Assembly (NCBI GenBank): GCA_045646905.1
Contig: JAZRLP010000010.1
Span: forward strand, 1-32,264
DNA length: 32,264 nucleotides
Source: RGIG4079 sp045646905
GTDB taxonomy: Bacteria > Bacteroidota > Bacteroidia > Bacteroidales > Muribaculaceae
Direction: 5' to 3'
Positions 15,648 to 22,821 of the stretch are shown piece after piece. Position numbers and translations under genes: made by a program. The stretch's first letter is position 1; the number at the start of each line of letters is the position of its first letter. Below the pieces are notes generated by a model. The model ran no database searches and had not been told where the DNA came from. It was given only the letters and a program-made list of their open reading frames with translations.

Positions 15648-16526
15648 TTAATCAGATATATTTGAACTTCTAAATGCTTTTGGCGACACTCCTGTGTGAT
15701 GCTTGAAATACTTTCCAAAAAATGATTGATTGGCAAAATTAAGGCGCGAACTAATCTCTTGAATAGACATTTCACTATTCTGCAACAACATTTTAGCCTC
15801 TAATATTACATATGAATCAATCCACTCACCTGCAGTGTGTCCACTTGTTTCTTTAGCTACAGCCGATAAATGTTTGGGAGTTATATTTAATTTCTCAGCA
15901 TAATAGTTTACCGACCGTTCTTTAGAAAATGACTCCTCAACCAATAGCAAAAAACGATAAAAAACCTCCTCTTTTCGACGCAGTTTTGCTTCAGCGCTAT
16001 TATCTTTATCCATATGCGATGTGTAGATACTCAATGTTTCATATAATACCGATTGATACAAAGCTTCCAACACATTATCTTTATATGGCGAATGAGGTTG
16101 TGCTTGCTTACTTATAATTGCGGCATGCAAATGTTGCTGAATAGCCAATTCGCTTGGAGTGATACTTATAATAGGGCGATCTCTAAAATATAAGAAACAT
16201 GACAACAATCGAGAAAAAGATGGCAATGAATGATTAATAGAACTCAATGGAGCCAATACTAAAAAACCATTAAAATCATCACTTGCGCGATAACCCGTCA
16301 AAGTATGACCTGGGCGCACCACCATTATACTACTTGAGGTTAGTGTGTGTTCAACTAAATCAACTGTTATCGTCAATTCTCCCCCAATACACACAATAGA
16401 AATTAATGTCTTAAGTTTTAACGGAAAATTCAAATGCGCAATGGCATCAATACTATTTAAGACCATTACTTGACGCGGACTTTCCAATCCCATCGCTATT
16501 TTTCGAATTGTAAATGTATTGGGCAT
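15648..16526 (-). CDS. AraC-family transcriptional regulator
   Basis: The 292-residue protein has an N-terminal cupin-like sensing domain (about 15-150, with VVRPGHTLTGY typical of the beta-barrel) and a C-terminal double helix-turn-helix (about 195-290). The latter contains YAEKLNITPKHLSAVAKETS, SIQEISSRLNFANQSFFGKYF and the family ending FKHHTGVSPKAFR. The ligand is unknown. It is divergent from the DUF6377 regulator, with an inverted repeat between the two promoters, and is followed at 5 bases by a secreted protein gene. Confidence 0.92.
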   Translation of the reverse strand: MPNTFTIRKIAMGLESPRQVMVLNSIDAIAHLNFPLKLKTLISIVCIGGELTITVDLVEHTLTSSSIMVVRPGHTLTGYRASDDFNGFLVLAPLSSINHSLPSFSRLLSCFLYFRDRPIISITPSELAIQQHLHAAIISKQAQPHSPYKDNVLEALYQSVLYETLSIYTSHMDKDNSAEAKLRRKEEVFYRFLLLVEESFSKERSVNYYAEKLNITPKHLSAVAKETSGHTAGEWIDSYVILEAKMLLQNSEMSIQEISSRLNFANQSFFGKYFKHHTGVSPKAFRSSNISD

Positions 16527-16534
16527 ATATTAAA

Positions 16535-16547
16535 AGTATTATATACT
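16535..16547. promoter_or_regulatory. Short inverted repeat in the AraC leader
   Basis: AGTAT (16535-16539) and ATACT (16543-16547) flank TAT, nine bases upstream of the AraC start codon. It could be an autoregulatory site, but 5-bp arms in AT-rich DNA are weak evidence. Confidence 0.25.
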
Positions 16548-16571
16548 GATTTCTTTATATAATTAGTATTG

Positions 16572-16579
16572 CAAAGATA
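16572..16579 (-). promoter_or_regulatory. -7 promoter box of the AraC gene
   Basis: On the minus strand this reads TATCTTTG, matching TAnnTTTG. The implied leader is about 42 bases. Confidence 0.5.
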
Positions 16580-16583
16580 ACAC

Positions 16584-16603
16584 ATTAATTCTAAAGAATT
16601 AAT
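16584..16603. promoter_or_regulatory. Inverted repeat between divergent promoters
   Basis: ATTAATTC (16584-16591) and GAATTAAT (16596-16603) form a perfect 8-bp inverted repeat with a TAAA spacer. It lies just upstream of both opposing -7 boxes, a position from which one bound protein could control both genes. Which protein binds is not shown. Confidence 0.5.
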
Positions 16604-16611
16604 TTTTTTTG

Positions 16612-16619
16612 TAATTTTG
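16612..16619 (+). promoter_or_regulatory. -7 promoter box of the DUF6377 gene
   Basis: TAATTTTG matches TAnnTTTG, giving a leader of about 25 bases to the ATG at 16648. No TTTG is present at -33. Confidence 0.5.
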
Positions 16620-16647
16620 CACCTATCAATGACAATTAATTTTCAAA

Positions 16648-18234
16648 ATGACCCATATGATAAAAAAAGCAATTTTATTGTTTCTTATTGCGTTTAATTT
16701 CACTCAACTTCAGGCGATACAAATCACCGATGCAAAAGTTATTGAAACATTAAATACTCTTGACAATGAAATAAAAAATAGAAATACATACAAAAATTCG
16801 CTGAAAGAAAAGATTGATTCTCTAAAAAATCAACTAAATCTCACCGCTCAAAGCAAAAAGGATATTGAACTTTTACTTGAAATAGGAAACGCGTATGTTG
16901 CTTTCAACAACGATTCAGCTATTGCATATTTTCATCAAGGACACATTAAATCTATCAACGAGAACAATGACTCGCTTGCAACCATAATGGCCCTAAAGCT
17001 ATCAACCTATTTACCTCTTGCTGGATTCAATTCAGAAGCCAACGACAAATATTCAAGCATAGACACGACAACAATAGCACCATCACTCAAAGAGTTGTAT
17101 TATGAATCGGGCAAACAGTTATATTCATATATTGCCGCATTCTACAATGAATACAACGACATAAACCAAAAATGGCAGAGAAAATCTGACTCGTCACACT
17201 TGGGGCTACTCAATACTATTGACAAAAACAGCAATAAATATAAAGTCAATATGGGTGAATGGTATCTTAATAAAAAGGATTATTCAAAAGCCAAAGCTAT
17301 TCTTGAAGATGCACTAACCTCAATCAATAAAAATGACAAACTTTATGCTCGAGCCACACACACACTTGCAACTATCGCTCTAAATGAGGGAAATGAAAAT
17401 GAATATATCTATTATTTAGCCGAGTCGGCCATTGCCGACATAAAGAGCTCAACCCTTGAGGTGGTTTCAATCCAAGAATTAAGTGCTAAACTCCTTAAAA
17501 CAGGAGATATCAAACGAGCATACAGTTACTCTATAATTGCTCAAGAGAATGCTGTTGAGTGTAAAGCTCGTATGCGCATGGCACAAGTTGCCGAAGTAAT
17601 GTCAATTATCGAAGAGGCGCATTCAGCCGAAATCAAAGACCAAAACAGACTAATTAATATCGTAATTATAAGCATTATTGTATTAGCACTAATTCTTTTA
17701 TTCGCATTAATATATCTCTATCGCGACACAAAACGACTTAACAAAATGCGTAACAACCTAAAAATAGCTAATGACACTAAAGAGGTTTACATAAGTCAAT
17801 TCTTAAGCCTATGTTCAATTTATATGGACAAATTAAATCAATTTAGTAACATAGTAAATCGAAAGATTAGTGCTGGAAAAATTGACGACTTGTACAAAAT
17901 AACCAAATCGGGTAAATTAATAGAAGAGCAAAGTAAAGAATTTTACGAAGTGTTTGATAACGCGTTTCTCAACATCTACCCCACATTTATTGAAAATGTA
18001 AACGAGTTGTTACAACCCGACCAACAAATCATGCTTAAAGATGAAGAAAAATTAAACACAGAACTACGCATTCTCGCTCTTATGCGATTAGGCATTGATG
18101 ACAGTTCAAGAATAGCTCAAATGCTAAACTATTCAATAAACACAATATACACCTATCGCAATAAATTAAAAAACAAAGCAGTGGATAGAGATAATTTCGA
18201 AAAAAACATACTGAAAACAAAATCCATTGGCTAA
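16648..18234 (+). CDS. DUF6377 membrane-anchored regulator
   Basis: This 528-residue protein has a signal peptide (about 1-24, MIKKAILLFLIAFNFTQLQA). A periplasmic region of helical repeats resembling TPRs follows (about 60-320, for example WYLNKKDYSKAKAILEDAL). A membrane helix at about 336-358 (INIVIISIIVLALILLFALI) leads to a cytoplasmic part ending in a LuxR-like HTH (about 470-515: RILALMRLGIDDSSRIAQML, then NTIYTYRNKLKNKA). This matches DUF6377 proteins of Bacteroidales, which are thought to sense outside the membrane and bind DNA inside. It is divergent from an AraC gene and shares its control region. Confidence 0.88.
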   Translation: MTHMIKKAILLFLIAFNFTQLQAIQITDAKVIETLNTLDNEIKNRNTYKNSLKEKIDSLKNQLNLTAQSKKDIELLLEIGNAYVAFNNDSAIAYFHQGHIKSINENNDSLATIMALKLSTYLPLAGFNSEANDKYSSIDTTTIAPSLKELYYESGKQLYSYIAAFYNEYNDINQKWQRKSDSSHLGLLNTIDKNSNKYKVNMGEWYLNKKDYSKAKAILEDALTSINKNDKLYARATHTLATIALNEGNENEYIYYLAESAIADIKSSTLEVVSIQELSAKLLKTGDIKRAYSYSIIAQENAVECKARMRMAQVAEVMSIIEEAHSAEIKDQNRLINIVIISIIVLALILLFALIYLYRDTKRLNKMRNNLKIANDTKEVYISQFLSLCSIYMDKLNQFSNIVNRKISAGKIDDLYKITKSGKLIEEQSKEFYEVFDNAFLNIYPTFIENVNELLQPDQQIMLKDEEKLNTELRILALMRLGIDDSSRIAQMLNYSINTIYTYRNKLKNKAVDRDNFEKNILKTKSIG

Positions 18235-18363
18235 ATTTATATTTATATTCAGCGAGAACCAACAAAGTCATAACACACTATCCTAGTGTATATTAAATAA
18301 GATATCAGCTATTTTTTATTTATATTTTACTAATACAATCTAAACATTCAATAAAAAACAATG

Positions 18364-18371
18364 TAACTTTG
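18364..18371 (+). promoter_or_regulatory. -7 box before the gene-free stretch
   Basis: TAACTTTG is an exact -7 box. No open reading frame of note follows it before the terminator at 18517-18558. Confidence 0.45.
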
Positions 18372-18375
18372 CATC

Positions 18376-18558
18376 GCAATTCAAAAAAAGAACAAAAGTT
18401 ATAGATTTTATTTCTATTTAGGGTTAGTATAGATTGTTAGTATTTTTTTGCGATAATAAATCGCGTATTAAGTAAATGTGTTTTATGTTAGTTATGTAAT
18501 GTCTTACAACAAGACTACAAATAAGGTTACCCCGTGAGGAGTAACCTTATTTGTTTTT
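18376..18558 (+). ncRNA. Candidate small RNA, about 180 nt
   Basis: The 391 bases between the DUF6377 gene and the C11 peptidase hold no credible reading frame. They do hold a -7 box (18364-18371), two small hairpins (GCGAT/ATCGC at 18450-18464, GTCTT/AAGAC at 18501-18515) and a 14-bp terminator hairpin. Together these outline a stand-alone transcript of about 180 bases. I cannot match it to a known RNA family. A long 3' end of the DUF6377 transcript with a chance -7 box is the main alternative. Confidence 0.4.
18517..18558 (+). terminator. Strong rho-independent terminator
   Basis: ACAAATAAGGTTAC (18517-18530) pairs perfectly over 14 bases with 18541-18554 around a 10-base loop, followed by TTTT. 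It would end the candidate small RNA or a DUF6377 read-through transcript. Confidence 0.92.
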
Positions 18559-18613
18559 ACGCTTTATTGAGCACATTCCTCCATTAAGATTTCTGCAAGT
18601 TGCTTCTTTTTTG

Positions 18614-18621
18614 TAAATTTG
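18614..18621 (+). promoter_or_regulatory. -7 box abutting the C11 peptidase start
   Basis: TAAATTTG ends five bases before the GTG start codon at 18626. The predicted transcription start coincides with the start codon, suggesting leaderless translation. A TTTCTG near 18590 is a poor -33 box. Confidence 0.5.
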
Positions 18622-18625
18622 TGCT

Positions 18626-19792
18626 GTGAATAAACTCAAATACATAATTAAGCTTTTCATAGCAATAATTGTGGTTGTTACGACAATCTCTTGCGATAAA
18701 GATGAGCCAACCCAACCCACCTCATCCAATCGCACAATATTGGTTTACATGGTTGCAAACAATTCATTAGGCGCCGACAACTATGATGAAGCCGATATCA
18801 ACGAGATGATACTTGCTTCACAAAACAATAACTTTAATAATGGACGGTTAATCGTATACCACGCTCCGTTAGGGAAGAATCCTATTTTAAAAGAAATTTG
18901 CGACGGCAAGACAATTACGCTTAAAGAGTATGATACCTCATTGTCATCGGTTGAACGCCAACAAATGCAACAAGTCATAAATGACACCAAATGTTTGGCC
19001 CCGGCAAAAGATTATGGACTAATACTTTGGAGCCATGCCAACGGTTGGTTACAAACAGGCATAAACGAAGAGGCAACTCCTCCAATAAAACACCACAAGA
19101 AAAGTAAATCATTATTGGCTTATGGAGATGACCAAGGAAAACATATGAATATAACTACTCTCGCACAAATTTTAGAGAATGAGAAATTTAGTTTTATATA
19201 TTTTGACTGTTGCCACATGGCAACAATTGAGGTTATGTATGAACTCTACAACACCGCCAACTACATAATAGCCTCAGCAACAGAGGTTCCAGGCGAGGGC
19301 ATGCCATATGAACAAAACACACCTCTATTATTTGCTGACACAGCAAATTTAGTGCAAGTATGCGCAAATACATTTGATTATTATAACAGCCAAAATGGTT
19401 ATCTTCGGTCGTGTGCAATATCACTTATTGACACTCGTCACATAAAGGAATTAGGCGAAATCACAGCTAAAATATATCGTTCAAACAATATTTTACCAAT
19501 TGACTATATTCCTCAAAAATTTAGTCTTGACACAAATTGTTATTACTTTGATTTTGGGCAATACATAGAAGCATTATCTCGCAATAATCCACTTCTGTTA
19601 GATACATGGCTCGCAGCGATGGACAAATCCATTATCTACAAAGCAGCAACTCCATTCATGTGGAATCTTTTAAAGATTGATCACCACAGTGGACTTTCAA
19701 CATATATTATTCAAGAAATTAATCAATCAGAGACCAAAGGCTACAACCAACTAAAATGGTGGAATGAGGTAGCACATAATCTCTTCAATTAA
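18626..19792 (+). CDS. Clostripain-family (C11) cysteine peptidase lipoprotein
   Basis: The 388-residue protein starts at GTG and has a lipoprotein signal (hydrophobic 7-20, TTISC with lipidated C23). The C11 peptidase domain shows ILVYMVANNSLG (38-49), the catalytic H137 in LWSHANGW and the catalytic C196 in FDCCHMATIEV. C11 enzymes cut after Arg or Lys and often self-activate. The lipid anchor suggests a membrane-attached periplasmic or surface enzyme. No in-frame ATG precedes the signal peptide, so the GTG start is well supported. The MscS gene follows after 12 bases. Confidence 0.9.
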   Translation: MNKLKYIIKLFIAIIVVVTTISCDKDEPTQPTSSNRTILVYMVANNSLGADNYDEADINEMILASQNNNFNNGRLIVYHAPLGKNPILKEICDGKTITLKEYDTSLSSVERQQMQQVINDTKCLAPAKDYGLILWSHANGWLQTGINEEATPPIKHHKKSKSLLAYGDDQGKHMNITTLAQILENEKFSFIYFDCCHMATIEVMYELYNTANYIIASATEVPGEGMPYEQNTPLLFADTANLVQVCANTFDYYNSQNGYLRSCAISLIDTRHIKELGEITAKIYRSNNILPIDYIPQKFSLDTNCYYFDFGQYIEALSRNNPLLLDTWLAAMDKSIIYKAATPFMWNLLKIDHHSGLSTYIIQEINQSETKGYNQLKWWNEVAHNLFN

Positions 19793-19804
19793 AATATTAA
19801 AATC

Positions 19805-20773
19805 ATGTTAACTAATCAGATTACCCCAACCGACTCAATTTCAAGTGCAGTATTCCCTAGTATAAAAGATTTATCAGTTACATCTCTCGATAGTTTAATT
19901 GAGAAAACTGTTACAAATATCACTGATTTTGCGATAAATCTCGCCATCGCAATTACGGTATTTTATGTAGGTAAATTTATTATCAAAAAATTATACAAAT
20001 TAGTTCAAAAGATTTTATTGCGCCGCAATGTAGATCAATCACTTACCACTTTTACATTAAGCTTTGTAAAGATAGTTTTGTATTTTATTCTTTTGATTAT
20101 CGTGATAGGGATAATCGGCATTGAGACATCGTCATTTTTAGCGTTATTTGCTTCGGCCGGTGTCGCAATAGGTATGGCTCTTAGTGGCACCTTGCAAAAC
20201 TTTGCAGGTGGAGTATTAATTCTCTTATTAAAGCCGTACAAAATAGGTGATTACATTGAGGCTCAAGGATATGCAGGAACGGTTAAAGAGATTCAAATAT
20301 TTCATACAGTTATTTGCACCCCCGACAATAAATCAATAATAATTCCCAATGGTGGTCTTTCAACCGGAAGCATAAATAACTATTCAAAAGAAGAATATCG
20401 TCGTGTTGATTGGGAAATAGGCATTTCATATGGAGACAACATCGAAACTGCACGCAAAGTAATCCTCGACATATTAAACAAAGATGAACGCGTAGTAAAA
20501 AAATACATTGAAGATGACATGCAACTCCGAGGCATTCCTGTTGATTCAGTATCGCTTGCAACATTTGGCAAAATGGTTGATAGAGCACCAATTGTGATTT
20601 TAAGCAAACTTGCGGATAGTAGCGTAGTCATCACCGCTCGAGCATGGACGGCTTCAGCCAATTATTGGGGGTTAATGGGCGATATCAACGAAACCATTTA
20701 CAACGAATTACCCAAACATGGATTGTCGTTCCCATTCCCTCAAATGGATATACATGTTAAAAAAGAAAATTAA
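19805..20773 (+). CDS. Small-conductance mechanosensitive channel (MscS family)
   Basis: This 322-residue protein has three membrane helices (about 43-65, 83-107, 111-142). The third is the pore-lining Ala/Gly-rich helix SAGVAIGMALSGTLQNFAGG, and the cytoplasmic beta domain opens with LLKPYKIGDYIEAQGYAGTV. NGGLSTGSINNYS and the C-terminal PFPQMDIHV complete the family pattern. MscS channels open under membrane tension and release solutes on osmotic downshift. It sits 12 bases after the C11 peptidase gene and is probably co-transcribed with it. Confidence 0.94.
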   Translation: MLTNQITPTDSISSAVFPSIKDLSVTSLDSLIEKTVTNITDFAINLAIAITVFYVGKFIIKKLYKLVQKILLRRNVDQSLTTFTLSFVKIVLYFILLIIVIGIIGIETSSFLALFASAGVAIGMALSGTLQNFAGGVLILLLKPYKIGDYIEAQGYAGTVKEIQIFHTVICTPDNKSIIIPNGGLSTGSINNYSKEEYRRVDWEIGISYGDNIETARKVILDILNKDERVVKKYIEDDMQLRGIPVDSVSLATFGKMVDRAPIVILSKLADSSVVITARAWTASANYWGLMGDINETIYNELPKHGLSFPFPQMDIHVKKEN

Positions 20774-20831
20774 TATACATTTTATTGTATAAATAAACCT
20801 TAATAACACGCAATTATTCGATTATTTTAGT

Positions 20832-20839
20832 TATATTTG
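20832..20839 (+). promoter_or_regulatory. -7 box of the recJ leader
   Basis: TATATTTG matches the consensus. If used, the recJ transcript would carry about 240 bases of untranslated leader with two large hairpins. Confidence 0.45.
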
Positions 20840-20860
20840 CGTAATTATACTATATGAGGG

Positions 20861-20909
20861 TTTAGTATATATTTTGATATCAAATCAAAATATCATAATA
20901 TATACCAAA
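20861..20909 (+). repeat. Long stem-loop in the recJ leader (proximal)
   Basis: GTATATATTTTGATAT (20865-20880) pairs with 20890-20905 with one mismatch over 16 bases, around CAAATCAAA. TTT/AAA extends the outer stem. There is no T-run after it, so it is not a simple terminator for the MscS gene. It may be an RNA structure or a DNA operator. Confidence 0.7.
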
Positions 20910-21001
20910 GCTATAACGCTAACGATTTAGACCTCAACAACATACAAACCCATAAGAGTCAATCTCTCCTTAAACAACCGATTCTTATTGGCTAAAATTA
21001 C

Positions 21002-21047
21002 AGCACACAGCTGTGATGCTTTTTCGTATAAAAACATCATGTGTGCT
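21002..21047 (+). repeat. Long stem-loop just before recJ
   Basis: AGCACACA (21002-21009) pairs with TGTGTGCT (21040-21047), GATG with CATC and TTTTT with AAAAA around CGTAT. A five-base bulge interrupts the left arm. It ends 33 bases before the recJ ATG, where it could affect translation or act as an attenuator-like element. Confidence 0.6.
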
Positions 21048-21080
21048 TTGAGATAGATAAAAAATAAAAAAACAACATAA

Positions 21081-22808
21081 ATGACAAGCAAATGGAATTA
21101 TTTGCCCCTTACTACAGAAGAACAAAAATTAGAGACCGACTTGGCGAAGGTTTTTGCCAATTGTCCTCCTATTAGCGAGCTTTTGGTGCAGCGTGGCATA
21201 ACTTCGGTTGAGGAAGCTGAAAAGTTCTTCCATCCATCACTGAAGGACATGCACGACCCGTTCCTTATGCCCGATATGGATAAAGCTGTAGATAGGCTTA
21301 ATCAAGCCATGGGGTTAAAGGAGAAAATTATGGTTTTTGGCGACTATGATGTAGATGGTACTACCTCGGTTGCCTTGGTATATAAATACCTCCTTAATTT
21401 TTACTCCCACATTGAGTATTACATACCTACTCGCTACGACGATGGGTATGGGATATCTATGCGTAGTATAGATATTGCCGCCGAACAAGGCGTTAAGTTA
21501 GTAATTATCCTTGACTGTGGTATTAAAGCAATCGAAGAAGTTAAGTATGCCAAAGAAAAAGGCATTGACTTCATCATATGCGACCACCATGTCCCCGACG
21601 ATGAGTTACCCGATGCGGTTGCCATTCTTAACCCTAAACTTGAGAATAGCACCTACCCTTGCCCACACCTATCGGGTTGTGGCGTAGGTTACAAGTTCAT
21701 GCAAGCATTTGCCATGAGTAATGGGCTACCATTTACAGAGTTAGAAGCACTTCTTGACCTCGTTGCTGTGAGCATTGCTGCCGATATCGTCCCAATGGTT
21801 GACGAAAATCGCATCATGACATACCACGGCCTAAAAAGGCTCAATAGCAACCCTAACATGGGGCTTCGTGCAATTATGAAGATATGTCAACTTCACAATC
21901 GAGAAATATCAATTAGCGATGTTATTTTCAAAATAGGCCCTCGCATTAATGCATCGGGACGCATGCAATGTGGCAGCGAAGCTGTTGAACTATTAGTTGC
22001 ACGCGACATTAACGAGGCTAATGAAAAAGCCGAAGCAATTGACCAATACAATCAAGACCGCAAAGAGCTTGATAAGCAAATTACCGAGGAGGCTAATGCA
22101 ATCCTTGAGGCCCGTGGAGAGATGAACTCAAGCAAAAAATCAATTGTAATATACAATAAGGACTGGCATAAAGGAATAATTGGGATTGTTGCATCGCGAC
22201 TCACCGAACTTTATTATAAGCCTGCCGTTGTGCTCACTCTTACTAACGGATTAGCCACCGGTTCATCGCGCTCAGTTCAAGGTTTTGATGTATATAAAGC
22301 GATTGACTCGGCTCGTGATCTTCTTGAAAATTTTGGTGGACACACCTATGCTGTAGGTCTATCTCTTAAAGAAGAAAACATCCCCGAATTTGCCAAACGC
22401 TTTGAGGAATATGTAGCCAACAACATTCAGCCCAACCAATTAAGGCCTCAACTTGATATAGATACCTATCTATCATTTGCCGACATTACTCCCGACTTTA
22501 TTTCAACGCTCAAAAAATTCAATCCTTTTGGACCTGGCAACAATAAGCCTATTTTCTGCACAAAAGGAGTTTTTGACTATGGCACAAGTAAACTCGTGGG
22601 GCGTCAACTTGAGCATATTAAACTTGAACTTGTTGACAACACTTCGGGCAAGGTGCTTAATGGCATAGCTTTTAACATGGCTGAACACTTTGAGCATATT
22701 CATAGCGGAAAGCCATTTGATATTTGCTACACTATTGAAGAGAACAAGCATCACAATGCAACTTCTACCCTACAATTATTTGTCAAGGAGATAAGGTTGT
22801 CAAAATAA
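21081..22808 (+). CDS. recJ: Single-strand DNA exonuclease RecJ
   Basis: RecJ degrades single-stranded DNA 5' to 3' in recombination and repair. The 575-residue protein has the DHH domain (FGDYDVDGTTSVAL with D88, D90 and D92; ILDCGIKA; ICDHHVPDDE near 156-165; SIAADIVPMVDENR), the DHHA1 domain (GSSRSVQGFDVYKAI and NFGGHTYAVGLSL) and a C-terminal OB-fold (about 460-575). The length is typical. The gene is preceded by a 307-base region with two long hairpins and is followed by recQ after 13 bases, so the nuclease and helicase are made together. Confidence 0.96.
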   Translation: MTSKWNYLPLTTEEQKLETDLAKVFANCPPISELLVQRGITSVEEAEKFFHPSLKDMHDPFLMPDMDKAVDRLNQAMGLKEKIMVFGDYDVDGTTSVALVYKYLLNFYSHIEYYIPTRYDDGYGISMRSIDIAAEQGVKLVIILDCGIKAIEEVKYAKEKGIDFIICDHHVPDDELPDAVAILNPKLENSTYPCPHLSGCGVGYKFMQAFAMSNGLPFTELEALLDLVAVSIAADIVPMVDENRIMTYHGLKRLNSNPNMGLRAIMKICQLHNREISISDVIFKIGPRINASGRMQCGSEAVELLVARDINEANEKAEAIDQYNQDRKELDKQITEEANAILEARGEMNSSKKSIVIYNKDWHKGIIGIVASRLTELYYKPAVVLTLTNGLATGSSRSVQGFDVYKAIDSARDLLENFGGHTYAVGLSLKEENIPEFAKRFEEYVANNIQPNQLRPQLDIDTYLSFADITPDFISTLKKFNPFGPGNNKPIFCTKGVFDYGTSKLVGRQLEHIKLELVDNTSGKVLNGIAFNMAEHFEHIHSGKPFDICYTIEENKHHNATSTLQLFVKEIRLSK

Positions 22809-22821
22809 TATTTAGAGGTAA

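Noticed and set aside
18361..18558. Assignment of the gene-free stretch to 6S RNA or tmRNA
   Set aside because: I see no long rod-like stem of 6S type and no tRNA-like ends or tag frame of tmRNA, so only an unnamed candidate is reported.
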